Positions 8,495-17,276 of a stretch of 64,000 nt of DNA are shown piece after piece. Position 1 is the first letter of the stretch, and the number at the start of each line of letters is the position of its first letter. Below the pieces are notes generated by a model, which was not told the DNA's origin, did no database searches, and worked only from the letters and a program-made list of their open reading frames with translations. Both the position numbers and the translations under genes were made by a program. The stretch spans positions 124,001 to 188,000 of the forward strand of contig CAWIPM010000003.1 of assembly GCA_963838035.1 (NCBI GenBank), read 5' to 3'. The DNA comes from CAVVNN01 sp963838035. Its GTDB lineage: Bacteria; Actinomycetota; Thermoleophilia; Solirubrobacterales; 70-9.

Positions 8495-9643
8495 CTAACC
8501 GGCGATGCCGCCTGCGAAGCGGGCATATGCGTACCAGGCGGGCTTCGGAGTGAAGCCTTCGCCGAAGAGGCCGCTGCCGTCGCAGAAGTTGCAGCTGGCG
8601 GGCTGGTCATCGACCGAGAACCAGTAGACGCGCTGAACGCGCCACTTGCGCTGCTTTGCGCGGAGCAGCCTGAATGCGCCTTCCAGCTGCTTCTTCTGGC
8701 CGCCAACTCCCTTGGCGAAGAGGTTGGAGTGGGTCGGCGGTTGGGAGCTCCAGCCGAGCTCAGTTATCCAGAGGCCCTTCCCGGAGTCGTGGTTGCGCTT
8801 CAGGATCGCCCGCATTTCTTCGATGTCTGGCGTCAGGTCCTGGTAGCTGTAGGAGTATGGATGCAGAGCGATTCCGTTGAACTTCCCCCTGATGCCCGGC
8901 GTCCGCTTGTACATCTGTTCGAGGAAGTCGGTGGCGAAGTAGGCCGCCGGCGGCTTCCGCTTCCAGCCGGCTTCCTTCGGCCTCGCGAAGAGGCCGCCGA
9001 GCACGATCCTCGCTCCCCGATCGATGCTCTTGATCGCCGAGTAGGAGACGCTGACCAGCTTCCCGTACTCGGCCGGGTTGGGCCGGGAGACGAAGTATTT
9101 GAAGTTCTCCTCGTTCCAGATCTGCCAGGTGCGGATCGGCCGTTTCGGCACCGCCGGGTTTTCGGCCCAGAAGCTACCGCTGGGGCCGTAGCGCGTGACC
9201 GCCTGCTCCAGGAAGGCGGCCCAGGCGGATCGCTGAGCGCCGGTCCTGACTGGCAGATTCCGCGGCGCCGAGAGCTGATTACGCCTGTCGACCACCGCAC
9301 GTGGCACAGCCCACGCGGGCGCTTCGTACATGAAGGGCAGCACGTCGATCCCGGCGCTCGCCGCGCTTCGGATCACGGCATCGACGCCCGTCCAATCGAT
9401 CCTGCCTCCCTTGACCGGTTGGACCACGCTCCACGCCACCGGGATCCGAAGGCTTTCGACGCCCCCCCGGTGAAGGCGTTGAAGCTCTTCGGGGGTGGGC
9501 GTGGATTGCGTGTCCACGCCCCAGAACGTTGCCGGCAGGGCTGTCGCGGCCGAGGTGACCACGGCGGAGAGCGCGAGCGCCAGGAGCAGCGCCGCGAGCC
9601 AGGCACGCAGACTCCACATCATTCGCTTCCGTGCTCTCGGCAT
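8495..9643 (-). CDS. Secreted clan GH-A glycoside hydrolase, GH39/PslG-like
   Basis: 382 residues with a signal peptide: basic MPRARKRMMW, then a long hydrophobic stretch ending near TSAATALPA. The mature part is a TIM-barrel glycosidase. WQIWNEENF gives the Asn-Glu acid/base (near residue 175) and LWITELGWSS gives the nucleophile Glu (near 290). Early strands read FWGVDTQST and LRIPVAWSVVQP. It resembles PslG-type endoglycosidases that sit in exopolysaccharide operons (family knowledge; the exact family needs a search). A paralogue with the same motifs and the same C-terminal CNFCDSVG/KPAWYAY pattern lies at 35029-36140 near the other end of the locus. It probably trims or releases the polymer during export. 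Confidence 0.88.
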   Translation of the reverse strand: MPRARKRMMWSLRAWLAALLLALALSAVVTSAATALPATFWGVDTQSTPTPEELQRLHRGGVESLRIPVAWSVVQPVKGGRIDWTGVDAVIRSAASAGIDVLPFMYEAPAWAVPRAVVDRRNQLSAPRNLPVRTGAQRSAWAAFLEQAVTRYGPSGSFWAENPAVPKRPIRTWQIWNEENFKYFVSRPNPAEYGKLVSVSYSAIKSIDRGARIVLGGLFARPKEAGWKRKPPAAYFATDFLEQMYKRTPGIRGKFNGIALHPYSYSYQDLTPDIEEMRAILKRNHDSGKGLWITELGWSSQPPTHSNLFAKGVGGQKKQLEGAFRLLRAKQRKWRVQRVYWFSVDDQPASCNFCDGSGLFGEGFTPKPAWYAYARFAGGIAG

Positions 9644-9646
9644 CGG

Positions 9647-10210
9647 CTAGCGGGCCTTCGGAGCCAGCGAGGCACCGGAACCGCGGCGCTGGCGACGCTG
9701 CCTCAACATCACCGCGGCAGCAGAGATTGCGGCCAGCACAGCAACCGCGATCAGGATCGGGACCAACGGCGAGGAGCCGCCGCTTCCCTGCGAAGAAATG
9801 GGCTGAGTGGGCTGAGTGGTCCGCTGCACCGGAGGCGGCGGAGTGCCGGTTGTGCCCGTCTCTGGGCTACCCTGCGCTGTGCCGCCGTCGTTGCCCGTGG
9901 TTGCGGAGCCACCCGTCGTCGAGGATGGATTGCCACTTGCCCCCGAAGACCCCGAGTTTGCCGTCGTCGAGGTGTTCGAATTCGGCGCCGAGGCTCCGCC
10001 GCTCGCGCTGGACGACTTGGCCGGAGGTTCATGCTTGACCGTTGGGCCCCCGCCGGTTGCGGTCGGCGGCGCGTCTGAATATTGGATGCCGCTCGAATCA
10101 CCCTGAGCAAACACAGGAAAGCAAGCGAATGCCAGCAGAGCAAGCACTGACAAAGGCCAGAGAGCTGATCGGCCCAACCTCCGGGCCCGGCGATGGCGCG
10201 TCCCTCGCAT
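9647..10210 (-). CDS. Secreted Ser/Thr/Gly-rich protein with C-terminal membrane anchor
   Basis: 187 residues from the ATG at 10210. Layout: an arginine-rich N-terminus, a signal peptide ending near FPVFAQG (about residue 35), a low-complexity Ser/Thr/Gly/Pro region (about 40-135), a membrane helix (SSPLVPILIAVAVLAAISAA), then a basic tail QRRQRRG. There is no LPXTG motif, so it is more likely a single-pass surface protein than a sortase substrate. It ends three bases before the glycosidase gene and is probably co-transcribed with it. Its 5' end overlaps the divergent wzy-like gene by 82 bases, so one of the two starts may be further in. Function unknown. Confidence 0.65.
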   Translation of the reverse strand: MRGTRHRRARRLGRSALWPLSVLALLAFACFPVFAQGDSSGIQYSDAPPTATGGGPTVKHEPPAKSSSASGGASAPNSNTSTTANSGSSGASGNPSSTTGGSATTGNDGGTAQGSPETGTTGTPPPPVQRTTQPTQPISSQGSGGSSPLVPILIAVAVLAAISAAAVMLRQRRQRRGSGASLAPKAR

Positions 10211-12141
10211 CCCTTCGAAGGTTAGACCAATTGGCGGCGCTGATCGCTCCCATCGCCCTGCTCGGTGGGTTGGCGCTCGCCGGAGGCGGCTTCGACGTGA
10301 GTGGGCGACATATTGCAGGCCTTGCGGTTTGGCTGGTGGTGGTTGCCCTGCTCGTCCTCGGCGCCGCTTCGAACGCGACGCTTGGTCGGCCGTTCTACTG
10401 GGCGAGTGGGCTGATCGGTGGACTGGCGCTCTTTTCTGCAATTTCTTCCCTCTGGTCGGGATCGATCGAGCTGAGCGTGATCGAGGCGGATCGTGTTCTC
10501 GTCTATCTCAGCTTCTTCCTTGCTGCCTTCCTTATCGCCCAAACCGAGGAAAGGCGCCAACGTTTCGCTGAAGGCCTGACGATTGCCGTCACCTTGGTTG
10601 CCTTTCTGGGCCTCGGCAGCCGCCTCCTGCCCCATGTCCTTCAGGTGAGCGACTCACTCGGCACCGGCGCCCGCCTGCGCTACCCGCTCGGCTACTGGAA
10701 CGCCAACGGCGCCACCTGCGGGATCGCGGTGGCGATGCTTCTCTGGACCAGCCGGCAGGCGACCTGGAGCGTCCTGCGCTGGTTCTCCGTCGCCGCAATT
10801 CCAGCTGTGCTTCTCGCTCTCTATTTCACCTATTCGCGTGGAGGCCTGCTCGCCCTGCTCGTGGCCACGGGCTGCCTGATCGCCCTCTCCCACGACCGTC
10901 TCTGGATGCTTGCGACGCTGGCGATCGGCGCCCTCGGCGTGCTGCCGGCGATCCTGGTGGTGCAGGCGCGACGAAGCCTCGCGGACAACGTGGCCAACCA
11001 GGCGGCGGTCGACCAGGGGGTGACCGTGCTGCTGGTTCTGCTGGCCGGGATCGCCGCGGCCCTGCTCGCCTTCGCAGTGCTTCGACGCCTCGAGAGGAAT
11101 GCGGGCCGGGATACCGGGAGGGTGCTTGCCCTGTCGAGGAGCCCGGGGTTCTTGAAGGGGGTGGCCCTGACCGCCGTCGTCGGGGCAGTCGCCGTGGCGA
11201 TCGCCCTGGGCGGGCACGCATGGCGACAATTCTCCAACCCGGACCTCTACTTCCCCGCCAACCCCGAGCAGCACTTCGGCCAGCTCTCGGGCGCCGGGCG
11301 ATACGACTTCTGGCGGGTCGCGATCGACGCCTTCGGCGAAAAGCCGGCCCTGGGCCACGGCGCAGGCACCTATGAGTTCTCCTGGGAGCAGCACCGCTCG
11401 ATCAACCTTCCTGTCCATGACGCGCACTCGCTGTACCTGGAGGCGTTCGCGGAGCTCGGCGTGGTCGGCGGGCTGTTGGTCCTTGCGCTGGTCGGGATCC
11501 TGCTTTGGTGCGGCCTGTCTGCCTGGCGGGCCGCGCAGCATCCGGCAAGGGAACGCTACGCGGCGCTGTTCGCGGCGATGCTGGCCTTCGCGATCGGCGC
11601 CGCATTCGACTGGTTCTGGGAGATCGCCGCACTGGGAGCGGTCTTCTTCCTGGCCGGCGGTGTCGTGGTGAGCGCCAGGTGCAAGCAACTGAGCGCGTCG
11701 GGAAGCACACGCGGCGCGACGGTAGCGGGGCGACGCTACGGACTGGCGATCGGCGGGCTCGCGGTCGCATGGATCGCTGCGATCGCGTTGATCGGCCCCC
11801 TGCTGGTGGACCGCGAGATCAAGGAAAGCCAGAGTGAAGCGGCGGCGGGGAACATCGGGAGCGCGATCGAACACGCCGATACCGCCCGCTCGATCGAGCC
11901 CTGGGCTGCCTCCCCCTATGTGCAGCTGGGCCTGCTCGCCGCCGAACTCCAGGGCGAATACCCGACGGCGATCGCGCGGCTGACGCAGGCGATCCACCGT
12001 GAGGATCGAAATTGGCAGCTGTACTACCTTCGTGCGAGGTTCGAGCAGGAAGCCGGTGACACAGCCGCGTCCAATGCCGACCTCGAGCACGCACGTCAGC
12101 TGAATCCGAGAGCACCCGAGCTGCAGGTGAGCGAAGGATGA
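10129..12141 (+). CDS. Wzy/WaaL-type O-antigen polymerase or ligase with C-terminal TPR
   Basis: 670 residues. About a dozen hydrophobic helices cover residues 30-570. The Wzy_C signature lies around GAGRYDFWRVAIDAFGEKP, GHGAGTYEF and VHDAHSLYLEAFAELGVVGG. The C-terminal 90 residues are a tetratricopeptide-like region (EHADTARSIEPWAASPYVQL, YYLRARFEQEAGD). Known for the family: integral-membrane polymerisation or transfer of lipid-linked oligosaccharide. Start chosen at ATG 10129 because AGGAAAG lies 9 bases before it. The stop overlaps the start of the sugar transferase gene (ATGA), so both are translationally coupled. Confidence 0.88.
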   Translation: MPAEQALTKARELIGPTSGPGDGASLASLRRLDQLAALIAPIALLGGLALAGGGFDVSGRHIAGLAVWLVVVALLVLGAASNATLGRPFYWASGLIGGLALFSAISSLWSGSIELSVIEADRVLVYLSFFLAAFLIAQTEERRQRFAEGLTIAVTLVAFLGLGSRLLPHVLQVSDSLGTGARLRYPLGYWNANGATCGIAVAMLLWTSRQATWSVLRWFSVAAIPAVLLALYFTYSRGGLLALLVATGCLIALSHDRLWMLATLAIGALGVLPAILVVQARRSLADNVANQAAVDQGVTVLLVLLAGIAAALLAFAVLRRLERNAGRDTGRVLALSRSPGFLKGVALTAVVGAVAVAIALGGHAWRQFSNPDLYFPANPEQHFGQLSGAGRYDFWRVAIDAFGEKPALGHGAGTYEFSWEQHRSINLPVHDAHSLYLEAFAELGVVGGLLVLALVGILLWCGLSAWRAAQHPARERYAALFAAMLAFAIGAAFDWFWEIAALGAVFFLAGGVVVSARCKQLSASGSTRGATVAGRRYGLAIGGLAVAWIAAIALIGPLLVDREIKESQSEAAAGNIGSAIEHADTARSIEPWAASPYVQLGLLAAELQGEYPTAIARLTQAIHREDRNWQLYYLRARFEQEAGDTAASNADLEHARQLNPRAPELQVSEG

Positions 12142-13637
12142 CCCGCGACGTTCAGGAGGCCACCTCGAGAGCGACATCTCGGACGACGCCCCCGGCTCCG
12201 GAGCCGCCGCCGCGCAACGAGGTCGCCGCTCGGCTCGGCCTGACCGGGCCCAGCGGGCTGCGGCGCCGCGGCGCCCTGCTTCGTCGCCTGCTCGCCACCG
12301 GCGACTGGATCGCGCTGATCGCGGCGCTCTGCCTGGCGACGGCCGTAACCACGGCGACCGACATCGGCACCCTCTTCTGGGCAGTGCTGTTCAGCCCGAT
12401 CTGGATTCTGGTGGTGAAGCTCCATGGGCTCTACGACAACGACCACCGGCGAATCCGCCACAGCACCTTCGACGAGCTGCCCAACCTGGTCTCGGCGGCG
12501 GCGCTGGGAACGCTCGCGCTGGACGGTCTGTTGGCGATCAGCCCGGTGGGACCGCTCTCGGCGTGGAGCGCGATCCTCGTCGGAGTCGCGGCACTGGCCG
12601 GCAGCCTCGCGGCGCGAGCGACGCTGCGCTTTCTCTGGCACAGGCTGGCGGGCTTTTCCATCGGCATCGTGGTCGGCCCGCCGACGGAGGCCGAGATCGT
12701 CTTTCGCCGCGTAGCCACCCACCCCGAGGCACGCCTGCAGCTGGTCGGCTATCTGTCATCGGGCAGCAGCGAGGCGGCCGGGCATACCAACCTCCCCAAC
12801 CTTGGCTCGGTGGAGGACCTCTCGCGAATCGCGAAAGAGCACGCCGTCGAGCGCGTGGTCGTCGTCGAGCAGGTGATGCGCGAGGCGGCGGCGGAGCGGC
12901 TGATCGAGGAGTGCAAGGCGGCAGGCCTGGGATTGACCTTCCTGCCCCAGCACTACGGGCTGCTTGGGCCCGGAATCGAGCTGAACCGCCTGGCCGAGCT
13001 GCCGGTGCTGGATTTCCGCTTCTCCGACCCGCCGCGATCGACGATCGCGATGAAGCGAACGATGGACCTCCTGGTCTCGGGCACATTGCTGGCCCTGCTC
13101 TCCCCACTGCTACTGGCGATCGCCATCTTCATCCTCCTCGATTCGGGCCGGCCGGTCCTCTTCCGCCAGCGCCGCGCCGGCAAGGATGGTGAGCCTTTCC
13201 ATGTCTTGAAGTTCCGCACGATGGTCACCGACGCCGAGGAGAGGCTGGGCGAGCTGGTCGACCTGGAGAAGCTCGACGAGCCGGCGTTCAAGATCCCCGA
13301 CGACCCGCGGGTGACGCGCGCCGGTCGCCTGCTGCGGCGCACCAGCCTCGACGAGCTTCCGCAGTTCGTCAACGTGCTGCGGGGCGAGATGTCGTTGGTC
13401 GGGCCGCGACCTGAGGAGGAGGCGGTGGTCGCCCTCTACGACGAGCGCCAGCGGGCACGGCTCGCGGTCAAGCCCGGTGTGACAGGCCCGATGCAGGTCT
13501 ACGGTCGCGGCGACCTCACCTTCGAGGAGCGGTTGGCGATGGAGCGCGACTACCTCGACAACCTCTCCGTGACCGGCGACCTGGCGATCCTGCTGCGCAC
13601 GCCGGGGGCGATGATTCGCGGCGACGGCGCCTACTAG
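12138..13637 (+). CDS. Initiating polyprenyl-phosphate sugar-1-phosphate transferase (WbaP/CpsE type)
   Basis: 499 residues. The N-terminal half has four predicted membrane helices (about residues 50-175) and a CoA-binding-like domain (about 180-280). The C-terminal half is the bacterial sugar transferase domain: a membrane helix after KRTMDLLVS, then PVLFRQRRAG, FHVLKFRTM, DDPRVTRAGRLLRRTSLDEL, LRGEMSLVGPRP and VKPGVTGPMQV. Known for the family: moves a sugar-1-phosphate (often Glc-1-P or Gal-1-P) to undecaprenyl phosphate, the first step of a Wzx/Wzy polysaccharide. It starts inside the stop of the wzy-like gene and is followed by a GT2 gene 14 bases downstream. Confidence 0.94.
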   Translation: MTRDVQEATSRATSRTTPPAPEPPPRNEVAARLGLTGPSGLRRRGALLRRLLATGDWIALIAALCLATAVTTATDIGTLFWAVLFSPIWILVVKLHGLYDNDHRRIRHSTFDELPNLVSAAALGTLALDGLLAISPVGPLSAWSAILVGVAALAGSLAARATLRFLWHRLAGFSIGIVVGPPTEAEIVFRRVATHPEARLQLVGYLSSGSSEAAGHTNLPNLGSVEDLSRIAKEHAVERVVVVEQVMREAAAERLIEECKAAGLGLTFLPQHYGLLGPGIELNRLAELPVLDFRFSDPPRSTIAMKRTMDLLVSGTLLALLSPLLLAIAIFILLDSGRPVLFRQRRAGKDGEPFHVLKFRTMVTDAEERLGELVDLEKLDEPAFKIPDDPRVTRAGRLLRRTSLDELPQFVNVLRGEMSLVGPRPEEEAVVALYDERQRARLAVKPGVTGPMQVYGRGDLTFEERLAMERDYLDNLSVTGDLAILLRTPGAMIRGDGAY

Positions 13638-13651
13638 GGATCGTCGGGGCC

Positions 13652-14533
13652 ATGTCGCACTCGCTCGACCTCGAGATCGTCATCGTCAGCCACGGGGCCG
13701 AAGAGCTGCTGCGACGCTGCCTGCGATCGCTGGAGGAGCATCCGGCGGCGGGCGAGATGCGGGTGACCGTGGTCGACAGCGGCAGCCCCGACGGGACGCC
13801 CGACATGGTGGAGCGGGAATTCCCAGGGGTGCGGCTGATGCGCCGGGAGAACATCGGCTTCTCGGCCGCCAACAACGTCGTGCTGCGCGAGCACAGCGCC
13901 AACGCTGTGCTGCTGCTCAACCCCGACACGGAGGTCTACGCGGGGACGCTGGACGCGGCCCTCGAGCGGCTGCGCTCCGATGAGCGGATCGGAATGGTGG
14001 GCGTGAAGCTGGTGACCGAGTCAGGCGAGCTGGACCACGCCTGCAAGCGCTCCTTCCCCACGCCGCTCAGCGCCCTCGCCCACTTCACCGGCATCGGGCG
14101 CGGCGACGGCGCCGCGAGCTCCCTCAGCCAGTACCGGGCGACCCACCTCGGCGACGACGAGCCGGGCGAGGTCGACGCGGTCAACGGCGCCTTCATGCTC
14201 TGTCGCGCCGAGGCGGTGCGGCAGGTCGGCCTTCTCGACGAGGGCTACTGGCTCTACATGGAGGACCTCGACTGGTGCGCCCGCTTCTGGCGGGCGGGCT
14301 GGAGGGTCTTCTACGAGCCCGCCGGCGTCGCCCTGCACGTCAAGGGCGGCTCCAGCGGCAGGAGGCGCGCGCCCAAGCAGGAGATCGCCTTCCATCGCGG
14401 CATGGGCCGCTTCTATCGGCACTTCGACGCCCCCGATCACAACCCGCTCGTCAATGCCGCCGTCTACGCCGGAATCGGCGCCAAGCTGACGGTCAGCCTG
14501 GCAATAACCGCGGGCCGGCGGTTGCGGACTTAA
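13652..14533 (+). CDS. GT2 glycosyltransferase, rhamnosyltransferase (WbbL)-like
   Basis: 293 residues. N-terminal EIVIVSHGAEELLRRCLRSL and VVDSGSPDGTPDMV, then NIGFSAANNV and LLLNPDTEV (the DxD-like metal site near residue 91). VNGAFMLCRAEAVRQVGLLD and WLYMEDLDWCARFWRAGWRV follow, giving the ED/DW acceptor-side motif of WbbL-type rhamnosyltransferases. Together with the rmlABCD set nearby, transfer of L-rhamnose is a reasonable inference. It follows the initiating transferase gene in the same orientation and its stop overlaps by four bases the stop of a convergent glycosyltransferase gene. Confidence 0.9.
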   Translation: MSHSLDLEIVIVSHGAEELLRRCLRSLEEHPAAGEMRVTVVDSGSPDGTPDMVEREFPGVRLMRRENIGFSAANNVVLREHSANAVLLLNPDTEVYAGTLDAALERLRSDERIGMVGVKLVTESGELDHACKRSFPTPLSALAHFTGIGRGDGAASSLSQYRATHLGDDEPGEVDAVNGAFMLCRAEAVRQVGLLDEGYWLYMEDLDWCARFWRAGWRVFYEPAGVALHVKGGSSGRRRAPKQEIAFHRGMGRFYRHFDAPDHNPLVNAAVYAGIGAKLTVSLAITAGRRLRT

Positions 14534-15609
14534 GCGACCTCGATCTCGGCGTCCCTCGAGCCGGAGCCGGCGCCCCGATGGGACTTGATCCGGGCGTCCT
14601 GCAGGCCCTCCGGCCCACCGGCCCACCATCTCTCCCAGAGGCCCTGGGGGTACCCGATCATCTTGGCCACGTCGCCGACGACAACGATGACCGGGACCAG
14701 CCCGTAGGAGGCGGCGGTGCCGGCAGACCCGGCCACCGGGCCCTCTTCCCGAACTCGGGAGAAGAACTTCGCCAAATGCATTCCGATGCCGAGAAGCAAC
14801 AGAGCTCGGGCAGGGCGCGATCGACGCGAATGGACGGCAAGCGCCAAGCCGACCGAATATGCGCCGTACCGAATCGCATGCCGTCGGGAAAAGAGGTGGC
14901 CGTGCCCATCGCCTCGAGCGTAGTGCCGGTACTGAGCGAAGAACTCCCTCATTCCCGGACGGGGATACCAGGACACAATCGCGTCGGGGGCAAAGGCGAA
15001 TCTGGCTCCCATCTCGCGGAGGCGGAAATCAAAGACGAGATCCTCACCGGCTCGCAGCCAGTTCGGATAGCCGCCGACCTTCTCCCACCACGACTTTCGA
15101 AATGCCACCGACCTGCTGGACGGAGGGAAACCATCGGCTGGAAGATCCCTGCGCCTCGGGGTGATGACGGTGGCGAGAATCCGCTCGAAAGCGTTGCGCC
15201 CGGCCGGACGGTAGAACCCGGCGCTGACGGCGAGCGTCGGATCTGCCTCCAGCGGCGCGACCAGCAGTTCCAGCCACTCGGGGTCGAGGATCGTGCCCGC
15301 GTCGGTTACGGCGATCGCCGGACCGGCGGCCTGCTCAATCGCGGCGTTGCGCCCCTCCGGCACGTTGGCGCCCGGCTCGACGATCAGGCGGATGCGCGGG
15401 TCCCCCGCGGCTCTTCGCTCAATCTGCTCGATCGTGCCATCGGTGGACCCGGCATCGCAGAGGACTATCTCGTCCGGGGGCCGGGTCTGGGCGAGGATGC
15501 TGTCCAGCCAAACCGCCACCGACTCGGCCTCGTTGAAGAGCGTCGCGCATAGGCTGACGCTCGTGGAGGGCGGCGCTGGGGCGCCGTCGGATCGGACCTT
15601 CTCTGCCAT
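14530..15609 (-). CDS. GT2 glycosyltransferase with C-terminal membrane segment
   Basis: 359 residues from the ATG at 15609; an upstream ATG at 15636 would overlap the divergent kinase start. Motifs: SLCATLFNEAESV, EIVLCDAGSTDGTIEQI, NAAIEQAAGPAIAVTDAGT (metal-site DAG), and FRKSWWEKVGGYPNW typical of GT2 acceptor regions. The C-terminal third (about 230-330) has two or three hydrophobic helices, including TAASYGLVPVIVVVGDVAKM, suggesting membrane attachment. The donor and acceptor cannot be assigned. It is convergent with the WbbL-like gene and divergent from the heptose kinase gene. Confidence 0.88.
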   Translation of the reverse strand: MAEKVRSDGAPAPPSTSVSLCATLFNEAESVAVWLDSILAQTRPPDEIVLCDAGSTDGTIEQIERRAAGDPRIRLIVEPGANVPEGRNAAIEQAAGPAIAVTDAGTILDPEWLELLVAPLEADPTLAVSAGFYRPAGRNAFERILATVITPRRRDLPADGFPPSSRSVAFRKSWWEKVGGYPNWLRAGEDLVFDFRLREMGARFAFAPDAIVSWYPRPGMREFFAQYRHYARGDGHGHLFSRRHAIRYGAYSVGLALAVHSRRSRPARALLLLGIGMHLAKFFSRVREEGPVAGSAGTAASYGLVPVIVVVGDVAKMIGYPQGLWERWWAGGPEGLQDARIKSHRGAGSGSRDAEIEVA

Positions 15610-15634
15610 ACATCCCTTATATCGTGCATCGTCC
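15610..15634. promoter_or_regulatory. Short divergent promoter region, glycosyltransferase / heptose kinase
   Basis: Only 25 bases separate the two divergent start codons, and they hold an AT-rich core cttatatcg in an otherwise GC-rich window. Read in either direction it gives a TATA-like hexamer (tatatc / gatata) about 10-15 bases before each start, so near-leaderless transcripts on both sides are possible. No convincing -35 box or Shine-Dalgarno is visible. Confidence 0.35.
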
Positions 15635-16681
15635 ATGCCGAACGGGAACGAAAGCCCACGGCGCCTGCTTCGCGCCAGGGCTCCGTTGCGGGTCAGCTTT
15701 GCCGGCGGGGGAACCGACGTTCCTCCCTATCCCGCCGAGCAGGGCGGTTTGGTGCTCAGCGCGACGATCAACCGCTACGCGTACGGGACACTGCGGCCTC
15801 GGCAGGACCGGCAGATAGGCATCCAATCCTTGGACCTCGACGCCGTCGCCTCAATCGCCCTCGAAGACGCCCGCCCCGACGGCGATCGACTCGATCTGAT
15901 CAAGGCCGCGATCCAAACGGTGGCCTCGGATTCACCGAACGGCTTCGATCTCTTCCTGCATAGCGCCGCCCCCCCGGGCTCGGGCCTCGGTTCCTCCTCA
16001 GCCGTGGTGGTGACCCTCGTCGGGCTCCTCTCGACCCACATGAAGATGCCCCTAACCGATTATGAGAAGGCCCGGCTGGCATACAAGGTCGAGCGCGAGG
16101 ACCTCGGCCTCAAGGGAGGCACCCAGGACCAGTACGCGGCGGTGTTTGGAGGCTTCAACTTCATGGAGTTCCAGGAGGAGAACGTGATCGTCAACCCTTT
16201 GCGCATCCCCCCGGAGACGATCCACGAGCTGGAGTACAACCTGCTCCTCTGCTTCACCGGCGGGACCCGTGTCTCCGACCACATCATCGATGACCAGACA
16301 ACCAGGTACAAATCCCAGGACTCCTCGACCATCGACGGCCTGCATATGCAGAAGCAGCTCGCTGTCGAGATGAAAAATGCCTTGCTGCAGGGCAAGCTCA
16401 CCGAGTTCGGCGGCCTGCTCGACCGGGCCTGGTCCTTCAAGAAGCAGATGTCGCCGAAGATCACCAACCCGCACATCGACGAGCTCTACGAGGAGGCTCT
16501 GCGATGTGGGGCGCTCGGGGGCAAGGTGACGGGTGCCGGGGGCGGCGGCTACATGATGCTGTACTGCCACTACGACACCAAGCACAAGGTGCGCGCGGCA
16601 CTCAGCGCGTTGGGCGCGGAGGCGATCGACTTCCAGTTCGACCACTCGGGCCTGACGACCTGGTCCTACCAAGATGGCTGA
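15635..16681 (+). CDS. hddA: D-glycero-alpha-D-manno-heptose 7-phosphate kinase-like GHMP kinase
   Basis: 348 residues from the ATG at 15635. The three GHMP motifs are present: PLRVSFAGGGTDVPPYP near the N-terminus, PPGSGLGSSSAVVVTLVGLL (ATP loop, near residue 110), and GKVTGAGGGGYMMLYC (near residue 290). The N-terminal GGGTD plus the immediate neighbours gmhA and gmhB identify it as the HddA heptose kinase and not galactokinase or homoserine kinase. Reaction: heptose 7-phosphate to heptose 1,7-bisphosphate in the GDP-D-alpha-D-heptose pathway. Its end overlaps the gmhA start by eight bases. Confidence 0.9.
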   Translation: MPNGNESPRRLLRARAPLRVSFAGGGTDVPPYPAEQGGLVLSATINRYAYGTLRPRQDRQIGIQSLDLDAVASIALEDARPDGDRLDLIKAAIQTVASDSPNGFDLFLHSAAPPGSGLGSSSAVVVTLVGLLSTHMKMPLTDYEKARLAYKVEREDLGLKGGTQDQYAAVFGGFNFMEFQEENVIVNPLRIPPETIHELEYNLLLCFTGGTRVSDHIIDDQTTRYKSQDSSTIDGLHMQKQLAVEMKNALLQGKLTEFGGLLDRAWSFKKQMSPKITNPHIDELYEEALRCGALGGKVTGAGGGGYMMLYCHYDTKHKVRAALSALGAEAIDFQFDHSGLTTWSYQDG

Positions 16682-17276
16682 GAAGAGGGTCGACAGCCTG
16701 GTGCGAGCGGGGCTCTCCGCGAGCGTGACGTTGGCGGAATCGATGCGCGAGGGCGCGTGCGCCCGCGAGATCGCCGCGGTGGCCGAGGCGACGGCCGAGG
16801 CCTACCGGAATGGCAAGAAGGTCCTCCTCTTCGGCAACGGGGGCAGCGCCGCCGAGGCCGTGCACGTCGCCGCCGAGTTCGTCGGCAGGTACCTGCTCGA
16901 CCGACGGCCGCTCCCTGCCATCGCGCTTGCCGAGAACCTTTCCTCGGTGACGGCGATCGGCAACGATTACGGATACGACGAGGTCTTCTCCCGCCAGGTG
17001 CGGGCCCTCGGGGTCGAGGGAGACATGGCGGTCGGGATGACGACCAGCGGGCGCTCCGCAAACGTGGTCAGGGGGTTGCAGGCCGCGCGGGAGCTGGGCC
17101 TGATCGCGGTTGGGATGACCGGCTCCGACGGCGGGCCCGTGGACGAGGCCTCCGACCACTGCATCCACATTCCCAGCATGGAGACGCCACGGATCCAGGA
17201 GGGCCATCTTCTTGCCGCTCACATCGTCTGCGAGTGGGTGGAGGCGAGGCTCGTCGCGGAGGACGCTTCCGGTTGA
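16674..17276 (+). CDS. gmhA: Phosphoheptose isomerase (SIS domain)
   Basis: 200 residues, the normal GmhA length. One SIS domain with LLFGNGGSAAEAVHVAAEFV (near residues 45-64), ERxxxPAIALAENLSSVTAIGND in degenerate form, MTTSGRSANVVRGLQAAREL and GMTGSDGG. EGHLLAAHIVCEWVE holds the C-terminal Glu/His typical of GmhA. Reaction: sedoheptulose 7-phosphate to D-glycero-D-manno-heptose 7-phosphate, the first step in nucleotide-heptose synthesis. It lies between hddA and gmhB with overlaps at both ends, so the three form one translational unit. Confidence 0.95.
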   Translation: MAEKRVDSLVRAGLSASVTLAESMREGACAREIAAVAEATAEAYRNGKKVLLFGNGGSAAEAVHVAAEFVGRYLLDRRPLPAIALAENLSSVTAIGNDYGYDEVFSRQVRALGVEGDMAVGMTTSGRSANVVRGLQAARELGLIAVGMTGSDGGPVDEASDHCIHIPSMETPRIQEGHLLAAHIVCEWVEARLVAEDASG